Shown here: positions 25,828 through 33,850 of the stretch, in pieces
Layout: each line of letters opens with the position of its first letter
How positions within the stretch are numbered: the first letter of the stretch is position 1
Assembly (NCBI RefSeq): GCF_024171695.1
Contig: NZ_JAMTCF010000012.1
Span: 62,001 to 126,000 of the forward strand
Direction: 5' to 3'
Origin: Actinosynnema pretiosum
Lineage (GTDB): Bacteria; Actinomycetota; Actinomycetes; Mycobacteriales; Pseudonocardiaceae
DNA length: 64,000 bases
Notes under the pieces: generated by a model
What the model was told of the DNA's origin: nothing
What the model saw: the letters and a program-made list of their open reading frames with translations, nothing else
The model's database searches: none
Made by a program: the position numbers and the translations under genes

Positions 25828-26814
25828 GTGCCCGGACTTGACGCGACCCAGATCAGGCGCAGGCTCGCCGACGCTCGGCTGTACCTGTGCACCCCGAACC
25901 GACCCGACCTGGCCGAGTTCGCCGACGCCGCGCTCGCGGGCGGGGTGGACGTCGTGCAGCTGCGCGAGAAGGGGATGGAGGCCCGGCAGGAGCTGGCCGC
26001 CCTGGAGGTGCTCGCGGAGGCGTGCGCGCGGCACGGGGCGCTGCTCGCGGTGAACGACCGCGCCGACGTGGCGCTCGCCGCCGGGGCGGACGTGCTGCAC
26101 CTCGGGCAGGACGACCTGCCGGTGCCGCTGGCCAGGCGGGTGGTCGGGGACGAGGTGGTGATCGGGCGGTCGACGCACGACCTCGCGCAGGCCTCGGCGG
26201 CGGCCGTCGAGCCGGGCGTGGACTACTTCTGCACAGGGCCGTGCTGGCCGACGCCGACCAAGCCGGGACGACCGGCGCCGGGGTTGGACCTGGTGCGCGC
26301 GGTCGCGGGGTGGGACGCGGCTCGGGCGGCGGACGAGGAGGACGGGGCGGGTGCGGGTGGGCCTGGCCCGACCCGGTCGGGCGCGGGTCCGGACGGCGCG
26401 CCGGGCGTGCACGGGCCGGGAGCGGGCGGATCGGAGGCGGGCGGGTCCAGCACGAGCGGGCCGGGCGGGTCCAGCACGAGCGGGTCGGGCGCGGCGGGCC
26501 CGAACGGGCCGGGCCTGAGCGGCTCGGGCGCGGCAGGTGCGGGCGGGGCGGGCCTGAGCGGCTTGGGCGCGGCAGGCGCGGGCGGGTCCAGCACGAGCGG
26601 CTCGGGCGGGGCGGGCCTGAGCGCGCCGGGCGGGGTCGGTTCGGGGCGGCCGTGGTTCGCCATCGGGGGGATCGACCGGCATCGGCTTCCCGAAGTGATC
26701 TCGGCGGGCGCGCGGCGGGTGGTGGTCGTGCGGGCCATCACCGAGTCGAGCGACCCCCGCGCCGCCGCAGCCTGGTTGAAAATTCAACTAAGCGGCGTAC
26801 CCTCGTCCCCGTGA
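25828..26814 (+). CDS. thiE: Thiamine phosphate synthase with a long internal insertion
   Basis: The product has 328 residues, against about 210-230 in the family. It joins the pyrimidine and thiazole units to thiamine phosphate. Family motifs are [12 protein letters not shown]-like start, [57 protein letters not shown] and, near the C terminus, WFAIGGID. Between GWDAARA and the last motif about 105 Gly/Ser/Ala residues (about 170-275) are inserted, rich in GSSTSG and GAGGAGLSG repeats. The TIM barrel could still close around a loop insertion. The GTG at 25828 is divergent from the thiO riboswitch. No riboswitch precedes thiE itself. Confidence 0.9.
   Translation: MPGLDATQIRRRLADARLYLCTPNRPDLAEFADAALAGGVDVVQLREKGMEARQELAALEVLAEACARHGALLAVNDRADVALAAGADVLHLGQDDLPVPLARRVVGDEVVIGRSTHDLAQASAAAVEPGVDYFCTGPCWPTPTKPGRPAPGLDLVRAVAGWDAARAADEEDGAGAGGPGPTRSGAGPDGAPGVHGPGAGGSEAGGSSTSGPGGSSTSGSGAAGPNGPGLSGSGAAGAGGAGLSGLGAAGAGGSSTSGSGGAGLSAPGGVGSGRPWFAIGGIDRHRLPEVISAGARRVVVVRAITESSDPRAAAAWLKIQLSGVPSSP
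26335..26652. repeat. In-frame GC-rich repeat insertion in thiE
   Basis: About 318 bp of imperfect repeats, including three copies of GGCGGGTCCAGCACGAGCGG and two of GGGGCGGGCCTGAGCGGC, interrupt thiE before its last conserved strand. The length is a multiple of three and the frame stays open. Confidence 0.8.
26775..26788. promoter_or_regulatory. AT-rich palindrome at the end of thiE
   Basis: GTTGAAAATTCAAC has 6-bp arms and lies inside the last thiE codons, 26 bp before the dioxygenase start. It resembles operators of MarR-type regulators and suggests a separately regulated promoter for the dioxygenase gene. Confidence 0.5.
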
Positions 26815-27578
26815 TGCCTGTGCTGTACCTGGGCCACGGGGCTCCCCCGCTGGCCGACGACGCGCGCTGGACCGGCGAGCTGCACGCCTGGTCCGAGGAC
26901 CTGCCCCGCCCGGAGGCGGTCCTGGTGGTGTCCGCCCACTGGGAGGAGGCGCCGCTGACCCTCGGCGCCACCACCCCCGTGCCGCTGACCTACGACTTCT
27001 GGGGCTTCCCGCAGAAGTACTACGAGGTGACCTACGGCGCGCCCGGCGCGCCCGCGCTCGCCGACGAGGTCACCCGGCTGCTGGGCGGCGAGGACGAGGT
27101 GGCGCGCGACCCGGAGCGCGGGCTGGACCACGGCGCCTACGTGCCGCTGAAGGAGCTGTTCCCCGAAGCGGACGTGCCGGTGCTCCAGGTGTCCATGCCG
27201 ACGCTGGACCCGCGCGAGCTGTTCGACCTCGGCCGCAGGCTCGCGCCGCTGCGCGAGCAGGGCGTGCTGCTGGTCGGCAGCGGGTTCATGACGCACAACC
27301 TGAGCTGCGTCGACTTCCGGCGCGGCCCGGACTACGACGCGCCCGGCTGGTCGGCGGAGTTCGACGACTGGGCGGGCAGGGCGCTGGCCGACGGGGACGT
27401 GGACGGGCTGCTGGACTTCGAGCGCAAGGCCCCGGCGGCGGGCATCGCGCACCCGCGCACCGAGCACTTCGCGCCGCTGTTCGTGGCGCTCGGGGCGAGC
27501 CTGGACCAGAGCGCGCCGAGGACCACCGTCGAGGGGTTCTGGTACGGGCTGTCCAAGCGGTCGGTGCAGTTCGGCTGA
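26814..27578 (+). CDS. Class III extradiol ring-cleavage dioxygenase, DODA type
   Basis: The product has 254 residues and belongs to the LigB/DODA family of non-haem iron dioxygenases. Likely metal and catalytic histidines are in [13 protein letters not shown] (about 8), VVSAHWEEAP (about 46), GLDHGAYVPL and GSGFMTHNLS. The size and the YDFWGFPQKYYEVTYGAPG signature match 4,5-DOPA-dioxygenase-like proteins of bacteria, whose natural substrates are mostly unknown. Its ATG overlaps the thiE stop by one base (TGATG), but the palindrome just upstream suggests that it also has its own promoter. A thiamine role is unlikely. Confidence 0.88.
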   Translation: MPVLYLGHGAPPLADDARWTGELHAWSEDLPRPEAVLVVSAHWEEAPLTLGATTPVPLTYDFWGFPQKYYEVTYGAPGAPALADEVTRLLGGEDEVARDPERGLDHGAYVPLKELFPEADVPVLQVSMPTLDPRELFDLGRRLAPLREQGVLLVGSGFMTHNLSCVDFRRGPDYDAPGWSAEFDDWAGRALADGDVDGLLDFERKAPAAGIAHPRTEHFAPLFVALGASLDQSAPRTTVEGFWYGLSKRSVQFG

Positions 27579-27789
27579 CCGCGCGGGACCCGCGCCCACC
27601 GGGGACCCGGCCCGCGCGGGCTTAGGCCGATGGGGCGGTCTCCTGAACGGCAAATGTGAAGCTGGGAGTGACGCACCAAACGGCGTCTCACCCGATCGGC
27701 GGATAGGCGCAGCACGGGGTGGTCCGGTCAGAGCAACTCGGGCAAGTAGCTCTCCGTATTGGACACAAGTGCCCCCGGATCGCCATTCG

Positions 27790-27990
27790 CCGGTACGCTG
27801 AGCACTAGCCGCGCCACCGCTGACAAGCGAGCGCGGCGAACGGACCGCTTCCGAGCGGTCCGCGAAGACGTCTCCCTCATCTTCGGATGCGGGGAAACCG
27901 GGGATGCGGTGGCAGGGACCGCCCTCGGCGACCCCCCAGGGGGACGGGTGGTGGGGCGGCGGCAGGGGTCGCCCCACCCCTCTTCTCTCC
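27790..27990 (+). ncRNA. Candidate structured leader RNA of unknown class
   Basis: Possible paired segments include CCGCGC/GCGCGG (27809-27814 with 27831-27836), a 9-bp hairpin CGGACCGCT/AGCGGTCCG (27841-27862) and TCCCT/AGGGA (27873-27877 with 27914-27918) around GCGGGGAAACCGGGGATGCGG. The GGGGA-ACC-GGGG order is reminiscent of c-di-AMP (ydaO-type) riboswitches of actinomycetes, which precede cell-wall hydrolase genes, but the later conserved segments of that class are not convincing. No such gene follows. A TACGCT hexamer at about 27793 could be a -10 element. Confidence 0.35.
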
Positions 27991-28182
27991 CGCCGCTCGG
28001 CGCCGTGGACCGCACCGCCCGCCTCCGGGCCCGCAGCGGACGTCCGCGCAGGTCCGACCACCGGCGGGCAGTGGGCCTTTCGAGCTACGTTACAACTCTG
28101 TTACGTGTGACAGCTGGAGACCATCAGAGTCGAAGTGTGTCACAGGCCACGTCACCGTGACTGCGCTGAGTAGCTTTTGACC

Positions 28183-28208
28183 GTTGACCCGCACTGCGGG
28201 TAGTCAAC
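28183..28208. other. Stem-loop in the AT-rich intergenic stretch
   Basis: GTTGAC (28183-28188) pairs with GTCAAC (28203-28208), enclosing CCGCA/TGCGG. It could be the terminator of the putative leader RNA or an operator. Confidence 0.45.
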
Positions 28209-28252
28209 CGCTCGGCAATTCGGGGAACTCCCAGCACCGCTGATTCCTCGGT

Positions 28253-28274
28253 TTCACGCGATCCCAAGCGTGAA
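28253..28274. promoter_or_regulatory. Inverted repeat upstream of the threonine dehydratase gene
   Basis: TTCACGC (28253-28259) and GCGTGAA (28268-28274) form a 7-bp inverted repeat with an 8-nt spacer, about 90 bp before the dehydratase start. It is a candidate operator. Confidence 0.4.
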
Positions 28275-28365
28275 TACCTCGGTCCGAAGTTAATAAGACC
28301 GCCGATCCGAAGGGCATTCGCGGCAACGTGGACTGCTCCCCGCGTCGGGGGGAGGATGGGGGTTC

Positions 28366-29313
28366 GTGGACCTCGTGACGCTGGAAGACATCAGGGCCGC
28401 CGCCGACCGGATCTCCGGGGCGGTGCTGCGCACGCCGCTGCTGCCGTGGGGCGACGGCCTGTGGCTCAAGCCGGAGAGCCTGCAACCGGTGGGCGCGTTC
28501 AAGATCAGGGGCGCCTACAACGCGCTCGCCCGCCTCACGCCCGAGGACCGGGCGCGCGGGGTGGTGGCGTACTCCAGCGGCAACCACTCGCAGGCCGTCG
28601 CGCACGCGGCGCGGGAGTTCGGCGTGCCCGCCGCGATCGTGATCCCGGACAACGCGCCCGAGATCAAGGTCGAGGCGACGCGGGCGCTCGGGGCCGAGGT
28701 GGTCCGGGTGCCGATGGCCGAGCGGGAGAGCAGGGCGCTGGAGCTGGCCGCCGAGCGCGGCGCGGTGCTGGTGCCGCCGTTCGACCACCCGGACGTCATC
28801 GCCGGGCAGGGCACGATCGGGCTGGAGGTCGTGGCGGACCTGCCGGAGGTCGCGACCGTGCTCGTGCCGGTCAGCGGCGGTGGGCTGCTGTCCGGCGTCG
28901 CGGTCGCGGTGAAGGCGCTGCGGCCGGACGCGCGGGTGATCGGCGTGGAGCCGGAGCTGGCCGCCGACGCGGGCGAGTCGTTCGCGGCCGGTCGTCGGGT
29001 GGACTGGCCCGACGCGGACCGGGCCAGGACCATCGCGGACGGGCTGCGGGCCCAGCCGTCGGAGCGGACGTTCGCGCACATCCGGGCGCACGTGGACGGG
29101 TTCGCGGCGGTGTCCGAGGCCCGGATCAGGGCGGCGGTGCGGGAGCTGGCGGTGCGGGCGCGGCTGGTGGTGGAGCCGAGCGGGGCGACGACCCTGGCGG
29201 CGTTCCTGGAGCTGCGCGAGCGCGGCGAGCTCGGCGACGGGCCGGTGGTGGCGGTGCTGTCCGGCGGCAACGTGGACCCGGCGCTGCTGGCCGAGGTGCT
29301 GCGGGAGGCGTGA
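28366..29313 (+). CDS. Threonine/serine ammonia-lyase (PLP fold type II)
   Basis: The 315-residue product is a catabolic-type threonine or serine dehydratase, lacking the C-terminal ACT domains of biosynthetic IlvA. The PLP lysine is in GAFKIRGAYN (about 46), followed by the phosphate-contacting SSGNHSQAVAHAA and the Gly-rich VPVSGGGLLSG. It should convert threonine to 2-oxobutyrate or serine to pyruvate. The GTG start at 28366 gives MDLVTLEDIRAAADRI. It is transcribed alone and ends at a terminator shared with dasR. Confidence 0.88.
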   Translation: MDLVTLEDIRAAADRISGAVLRTPLLPWGDGLWLKPESLQPVGAFKIRGAYNALARLTPEDRARGVVAYSSGNHSQAVAHAAREFGVPAAIVIPDNAPEIKVEATRALGAEVVRVPMAERESRALELAAERGAVLVPPFDHPDVIAGQGTIGLEVVADLPEVATVLVPVSGGGLLSGVAVAVKALRPDARVIGVEPELAADAGESFAAGRRVDWPDADRARTIADGLRAQPSERTFAHIRAHVDGFAAVSEARIRAAVRELAVRARLVVEPSGATTLAAFLELRERGELGDGPVVAVLSGGNVDPALLAEVLREA

Positions 29314-29318
29314 CGGGC

Positions 29319-29345
29319 GGGGCGGCCCCGAGAACGGGCCGCCCC
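29319..29345. terminator. Terminator between convergent dehydratase and dasR genes
   Basis: GGGGCGGCCC (29319-29328) and GGGCCGCCCC (29336-29345) form a 10-bp stem with a 7-nt loop just after the dehydratase stop. Confidence 0.75.
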
Positions 29346-29413
29346 CTGCCTGCCGAACCTGCCTGCCGCACGAGCAAGGCGCGCGAGCCCCGCCGCACGA
29401 GCCAGGGCGGTGC

Positions 29414-30163
29414 TCAGCCGTCGATCGGGCGGTTCAGGGTCGCGACGAACTTGTAGCGGTCGCCCCGGTACACCGAGCGCACCCACTCCACCGGGTTGCC
29501 CTCGGTGTCGTAGGAGTGGCGCGAGAGCAGCAGCATGGGCAGTCCGATGTCCGCGCCCAGCAGCTCGGCCTCCTCGGGGGAGGCGAGCGCGGTCTCGATG
29601 GTCTCCTCGGCGTGCCCCATCTCGGTGCCGAACCGCTCGCGCAGCACCTGGTACAGCGACCCGCCGGGCGACAGGTACCGCCGCAGCCCCCGGAACCGGC
29701 CGAGCGCCAGGTGGGTGGTCTCGATCGCCATCGGCTCGCCGTCGGCCAGCCGCAGCCGGTGCAGCCGCAGCACCTTCGCGCCCGCGCGCACGCCCAGCAG
29801 CCGGGCCAGCTCGGCCTCGGCGGGCTGCTCCGAGGCGTCGATCAGCCGCGACGACGGCTGGCGGCCCTGGGCCAGCATGTCCTGCGTGTACGAGGAGAGC
29901 TGGAGCCGCTGCGCCACCTTGGGCTCCGCGGCGAACGTGCCCTTGCCCTGCACCCGCAGCAGCCTGCCCTCGACCGTCAGCTCGGCCAGCGCCTGGCGGA
30001 CGGTCGTGCGGGAGACGTCGAACTCCGAGGCGAGCGAGCGCTCGGTGGGGATCGGCGAACCCGGCGGCATGGCGCGCAGCAGGTCGAGCAGGTGGCGTTT
30101 GAGCCCCCAGTACTTCGGTTCCCGCTGTGCACGCGACCTGGACTCCAGGCTCGTCTCCAGCAT
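29414..30163 (-). CDS. dasR: GntR/HutC-family regulator DasR
   Basis: The 249-residue protein closely resembles Streptomyces DasR as I remember it. The winged helix-turn-helix [20 protein letters not shown], then [20 protein letters not shown] (about 12-60), is followed by [15 protein letters not shown] and a UTRA ligand domain with [20 protein letters not shown] and the C-terminal [16 protein letters not shown]. DasR represses aminosugar uptake and other genes until glucosamine-6-phosphate releases it. The ATG at 30163 follows GAGGAGGAAG. It is divergent from a sugar transporter, and dre-type sites precede both the transporter and the SIS gene. Confidence 0.88.
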   Translation of the reverse strand: MLETSLESRSRAQREPKYWGLKRHLLDLLRAMPPGSPIPTERSLASEFDVSRTTVRQALAELTVEGRLLRVQGKGTFAAEPKVAQRLQLSSYTQDMLAQGRQPSSRLIDASEQPAEAELARLLGVRAGAKVLRLHRLRLADGEPMAIETTHLALGRFRGLRRYLSPGGSLYQVLRERFGTEMGHAEETIETALASPEEAELLGADIGLPMLLLSRHSYDTEGNPVEWVRSVYRGDRYKFVATLNRPIDG

Positions 30164-30320
30164 GGACTTCCTCCTCGACTTCTCCCAGCGCTCCCGTGAC
30201 AAGGATGCCCTGTCGCGGGCCGTTCGCGCCGTCGAACCCCCTCGTCGAGTCATCGGATGACTTTGCAACGTCTCGGCAACGACCTTGACAGGTCCTGTGG
30301 TGGGGCACACCCTAGGCCGC

Positions 30321-30336
30321 ATTGGTCTACACCACT
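30321..30336. promoter_or_regulatory. DasR response element (dre) upstream of the sugar transporter
   Basis: ATTGGTCTACACCACT matches the DasR consensus, centred on TGGTCTAGACCA, at all but a few positions. It lies 72 bp before the binding-protein start, within the dasR divergent region. Confidence 0.8.
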
Positions 30337-30407
30337 TAGGTCCGCCTAGGTGTCCGTGGTGTTGGTCCGGCCGCAGGGGACGGGGCCGGCGAGGAAAGGG
30401 CGCGAAC

Positions 30408-31688
30408 GTGAAGGGCTGGAGAGGACTGGCCGTCGGGGCCACCGCGTTGTCGGTGGCGCTGGCAGGCTGTGGCACGAGCAGCGACAGCGGGAGCGACGAG
30501 GGCGGAGACAAGACGCTCACCGTGTGGCTGATGGACGGCTCGGCGGCTCCGACGCTGACCGACGCGCTGCACCAGGAGTTCGAGAGCGCCCACCCCGGCG
30601 TGAAGGTCAAGTACGAGGTGCAGAAGTGGGGTGGCATCCAGGAGAAGCTCACCACCGCGCTGACCGGGAAGACCCCGCCGGACATCATCGAGCTGGGCAA
30701 CACCCAGACCGCGAAGTTCGCGTCCGAGGACACCCTGGAGGACCTGTCCGGCGACGTCTCGTCGCTCGCGGGCGACCAGTGGCTCGCGGGTCTCGAGGAC
30801 TCGCTCACCTGGGACGGCAAGCAGTACGGGATGCCGTTCTACGCGGCGAACCGCACGGTCGTCTACCGCACCGACCTCTTCGAGGCCGCGGGCATCACCG
30901 CCGCGCCGACCTCGCGCGACGAGTGGGTCGCGGCCGTCGAGAAGCTCAAGGCCGCCAACGCGTCCGACCCCGAGTTCCAGTCGCTGTACCTGCCGGGCCA
31001 GTCCTGGTACGTGCTGCTGTCGTTCATCTGGGACGAGGGCGGTGACGTCGCCAAGAAGGACGGCGACAAGTGGGCGGGCGCGCTCGACAGCGCCGAGGCC
31101 AAGGCGGGCCTGGAGTTCTACAAGAAGCTCGTGGACGCCTCCGGCACCAAGGCCCCCAAGGACACCGACGAGGCCACTCCGCAGCAGATGGAGGTGTTCG
31201 GCACCGGCAAGGTCGGCATGATGATCGGTCTGCCGTGGGAGCTGGCGGGCGCGGTCAAGGCCGACCCGACGCTGGAGGGCAAGCTCGGCGCGTTCCCGAT
31301 CCCGTCCAAGACGGCGGGCAAGACCGCGCCGGTGTTCCTGGGCGGCTCGAACCTGGCCGTCACGGCGGGCAGCGCGAACCCGGACCTGGCCAAGGAGTAC
31401 CTGAAGCTGCTGTCCTCCAAGAAGTACCAGGACATGCTGGCCGAGGGCGGCTCGGTGCCCGGCACCTCGACCGACACCGCGAAGCTGGAGACCACCCCGG
31501 TCGGCAAGGCGCTCGCCGCCGCGGCCCCCAACGGCAAGGTCACCCCGACCACGCCGACCTGGGCCGGTGTCGAGGCGGGCCAGAACCCGCTGAAGGACAT
31601 GCTGACCGCGTACCTGACCGGCGCGAAGACGCTGGACCAGGCGACGGCGGACGCGAACGCGGCGCTCACGAAGACGCTGGCGGGCTGA
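30408..31688 (+). CDS. Sugar ABC transporter substrate-binding lipoprotein (DasA-like)
   Basis: The 426-residue precursor has a lipoprotein signal peptide with lipobox ALAGC (Cys about residue 22), so it is anchored on the outer face of the membrane. The mature part is a family-1 solute-binding protein ([19 protein letters not shown], then [19 protein letters not shown]). With DasR control, chitobiose or N-acetylglucosamine is the likely ligand, as for Streptomyces DasA or NgcE. The GTG at 30408 follows GAGGAAAGG. Two permease genes follow, and there is no ATPase gene. Confidence 0.88.
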   Translation: MKGWRGLAVGATALSVALAGCGTSSDSGSDEGGDKTLTVWLMDGSAAPTLTDALHQEFESAHPGVKVKYEVQKWGGIQEKLTTALTGKTPPDIIELGNTQTAKFASEDTLEDLSGDVSSLAGDQWLAGLEDSLTWDGKQYGMPFYAANRTVVYRTDLFEAAGITAAPTSRDEWVAAVEKLKAANASDPEFQSLYLPGQSWYVLLSFIWDEGGDVAKKDGDKWAGALDSAEAKAGLEFYKKLVDASGTKAPKDTDEATPQQMEVFGTGKVGMMIGLPWELAGAVKADPTLEGKLGAFPIPSKTAGKTAPVFLGGSNLAVTAGSANPDLAKEYLKLLSSKKYQDMLAEGGSVPGTSTDTAKLETTPVGKALAAAAPNGKVTPTTPTWAGVEAGQNPLKDMLTAYLTGAKTLDQATADANAALTKTLAG

Positions 31689-31695
31689 CGGTCGC

Positions 31696-32688
31696 ATGAC
31701 GGCAGTCGACACGACCGGCGCGGGGGCGTCGACGGGCAACGTCCCGCCGGCGCCCCCGCGCTCCGCGAAGGGCGGCGGTGGCCGCCGCCGGGGCAGCGCG
31801 TTCGACCGAGCGCTGCCGTACCTGCTGCTGGCGCCCGCGCTGGTGGCCATCCTGTGGCTGATCGGCTTCCCCGTGCTGTCGGTGCTGCTGACCAGCTTCC
31901 GGCGGCTGAACCTGCGCGAGCTGACGCGCGGCCAGGTCGTGTGGACGGGGTTGGACAACTACGCCGAGGTGCTGGGCGACCCGGACTTCTGGCTCGTCAC
32001 CGGGCGCACGGTGGCGTTCACCGCCGCCGTCGTCGGGGCCTCGGTGCTGGCGGGCCTGCTGCTGGCCGTGCTGATGCGGCAGGTCTCGCCGGTGGTGCGG
32101 ATCGTGCTCCAGGTGGCGATGCTGCTGGCGTGGGCGATGCCGCTGCTGGCCGCCACCACGGTCTACCAGTGGATCTTCGACCAGGAGTACGGCATCCTGA
32201 ACAAGACCCTGGTGCAGCTGGGCTTCGACTCGTACACCGGGTACTCGTGGTTCTCCACCGGGCTGTCCACGCTGGGCGTGGTCGGGCTGATGATCACCTG
32301 GCAGGCCGTGCCGTTCCTGGCGTTCTCGCTGTACGCCGGGCTGATCGGCATCCCGCGCGACCAGTACGAGGCGGCGGGCATCGACGGGGCCTCGCCGTGG
32401 CAGACCTTCCGCGCGGTGACCTGGCCCGAGCTGAAGCCGCTGCTGATGATGGTGACGTTCCTGTCGGTGCTGTGGGACTTCAAGGTGTTCGCGCAGATCT
32501 GGGCGTTCCGGCAGGGCGGCCCGGACGGGGCGAGCACCACGCTCGCGGTCTACCAGTACCTGGTGGGCATCTCGCAGAGCCACTTCGGCGTGGCGGCTGC
32601 GGTGAGCGTGGTGATGATGCTGCTGCTCGCGGCGGTGACGTTCCAGTACCTGCGCAGGCTGGTGCGGTCCCAGGAGGGTGAGCTGTGA
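31696..32688 (+). CDS. Sugar ABC transporter permease 1
   Basis: The 330-residue membrane protein has an N-terminal Gly/Arg-rich cytoplasmic stretch and about six membrane segments starting at LPYLLLAPALVAILWLIGFP (about 37-56). The EAA loop that contacts the ATPase reads EAAGIDGASPWQTFRAV followed by TWPELKP (about 225-248). It pairs with the next permease and starts 7 bp after the binding-protein gene. Confidence 0.9.
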   Translation: MTAVDTTGAGASTGNVPPAPPRSAKGGGGRRRGSAFDRALPYLLLAPALVAILWLIGFPVLSVLLTSFRRLNLRELTRGQVVWTGLDNYAEVLGDPDFWLVTGRTVAFTAAVVGASVLAGLLLAVLMRQVSPVVRIVLQVAMLLAWAMPLLAATTVYQWIFDQEYGILNKTLVQLGFDSYTGYSWFSTGLSTLGVVGLMITWQAVPFLAFSLYAGLIGIPRDQYEAAGIDGASPWQTFRAVTWPELKPLLMMVTFLSVLWDFKVFAQIWAFRQGGPDGASTTLAVYQYLVGISQSHFGVAAAVSVVMMLLLAAVTFQYLRRLVRSQEGEL

Positions 32689-33506
32689 GGGCCAAGCGGA
32701 TCTCGGCCAACGCGGTCGCGCTGGTGGTGGCGCTGTTCTTCGCGTTCCCCACGTACTGGATGGTCGCCACGGCGCTCAAGCCGCGCAAGGAGCTGCTGTC
32801 CACCGACTACGACCTGATCCCGAAGTCGGTGACCGGGGACAACTTCGCGTCGGCGTGGAACAAGCCGGGGTTCCTGGAGTCGCTGGGGAACAGCCTGCTG
32901 GTGACGCTGTCGGCGGTGGCCGCGGCCCTGGTGGTCGGGCTGCTGGCGGCGCTGGCGCTGTCCCGGATGCGGTTCCGGGGGCGGCGCGGGTTCGTGATGA
33001 TGATGCTGATCGCGCAGATGGCGCCGTTCGAGGCGCTGCTGATCCCGATGTTCCTGATGATGCGGGACCTGGACCTGCTCGACAAGCTGCCGTCGCTGAC
33101 GCTGATCTACTTCGCGGTGACGCTGCCGTTCTGCGCGTGGACGCTGCGCGGGTTCGTCAACGGCATCCCGCTGGAGCTGGAGGAGGCGGCGATGGTCGAC
33201 GGGTGCGGGCGGTGGGGCGCGTTCCGGCGCGTGACGCTGCCGCTGCTCGGGCCGGGGCTGGTGGCGACGTCGGTGTTCGCGTTCGTGACGGCGTGGAACG
33301 AGTTCCTGTACGCGCTGTCGCTGATCAACGACCAGTCGAAGCAGACGCTGCCGGTGTGGCTGAGCGGGTTCAAGTCGAACTTCGGCACGGACTGGGGCGG
33401 CGCGATGGCGGCCTCGGCGCTGTTCACGCTGCCGGTGCTGGTGTTCTTCCTGATCGTGCAGCGGAAGATGGTGACCGGGGTCACCGCCGGGGCGGTCAAG
33501 GGATAG
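32685..33506 (+). CDS. Sugar ABC transporter permease 2
   Basis: The 273-residue protein has six predicted membrane segments and an EAA loop EEAAMVDGCGRWGAFRRV followed by TLPLLGP (about 166-190). Its GTG start overlaps the previous stop by 4 nt (GTGA). The operon ends here at a strong hairpin. The energising ATPase must be encoded elsewhere, probably an MsiK-type protein that serves several sugar transporters. Confidence 0.9.
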   Translation: MRAKRISANAVALVVALFFAFPTYWMVATALKPRKELLSTDYDLIPKSVTGDNFASAWNKPGFLESLGNSLLVTLSAVAAALVVGLLAALALSRMRFRGRRGFVMMMLIAQMAPFEALLIPMFLMMRDLDLLDKLPSLTLIYFAVTLPFCAWTLRGFVNGIPLELEEAAMVDGCGRWGAFRRVTLPLLGPGLVATSVFAFVTAWNEFLYALSLINDQSKQTLPVWLSGFKSNFGTDWGGAMAASALFTLPVLVFFLIVQRKMVTGVTAGAVKG

Positions 33507-33522
33507 GTCTTCGGCGGTTCCG

Positions 33523-33555
33523 CCGCGCCCGCTCCTCATCGGGGAGCGGGCGCGG
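33523..33555 (+). terminator. Terminator of the sugar transporter operon
   Basis: CCGCGCCCGCTCC (33523-33535) pairs perfectly with GGAGCGGGCGCGG (33543-33555), 17 bp after the permease stop, followed by CTGCTTTCC. Confidence 0.85.
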
Positions 33556-33788
33556 CTGCTTTCCGGGGGATTTCTTGTGGCGAGCGTCGCTGCGGGGTCT
33601 CGGCGTGCGCGACGGGACGGCCGGGTGGGCGGTGTTGGGCCTTCCGCGCAGGCCAGGCGCGTCCGGGTGGGGCAGCGCCAGGGGGACGAACTGCGCGAAC
33701 GTGCCGAAGTACCGTGGTCGCAGGCGTCATCCGGCGGTGGGCCGGACGGGTCCTCGGACTCGCCCCGCAGCGGTCGGACTCGCTAATA

Positions 33789-33803
33789 TTGGTCTAGACC
33801 TAA
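33789..33803. promoter_or_regulatory. DasR response element (dre) upstream of the SIS-domain gene
   Basis: TTGGTCTAGACCTAA holds the perfect palindrome GGTCTAGACC. It abuts a TAATAT hexamer (33784-33789) that could be the -10 element, so DasR would block polymerase directly. Confidence 0.85.
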
Positions 33804-33850
33804 GTGGCGTGGGGCCTGCCGGACCGGGCCCGGAGGACAGGGGTTACCCG

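Larger units (their letters stand above)
27579..28365. other. 787-bp region with structured-RNA-like sequence but no gene
   Basis: From left to right: a candidate structured leader (27790-27990), a GC-rich stretch without coding character (27990-28080), and an unusually AT-rich 260 bp (28080-28340) with inverted repeats at 28183-28208 and 28253-28274. No open frame has actinomycete-like codon use. The right end contains the promoter and ribosome binding site (GGGGGGAGGATGGGG) of the dehydratase gene. Confidence 0.6.
33507..33850. other. 344-bp intergenic region between transporter and SIS gene
   Basis: It contains the transporter terminator (33523-33555), about 200 bp of GC-rich sequence with no evident gene, then a TAATAT hexamer (33784-33789) directly joined to a perfect dre palindrome and a GGAGG ribosome binding site for the SIS gene. 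Confidence 0.65.

Noticed and set aside
27790-27990. Firm assignment as a c-di-AMP riboswitch
   Set aside because: Only the GGGGA-ACC-GGGG core resembles that class. Its later conserved segments and the expected downstream gene were not found, so it is left as a candidate leader.
27759-28160. Plus-strand 133-residue frame in the large intergenic region
   Set aside because: Arg-rich composition, weak third-position GC bias and no homologous motif. It overlaps the putative structured RNA.
28204-28311. Minus-strand frame of 36-37 codons in the AT-rich island
   Set aside because: Codon use does not match the genome, and no ribosome binding site or conserved motif was seen.
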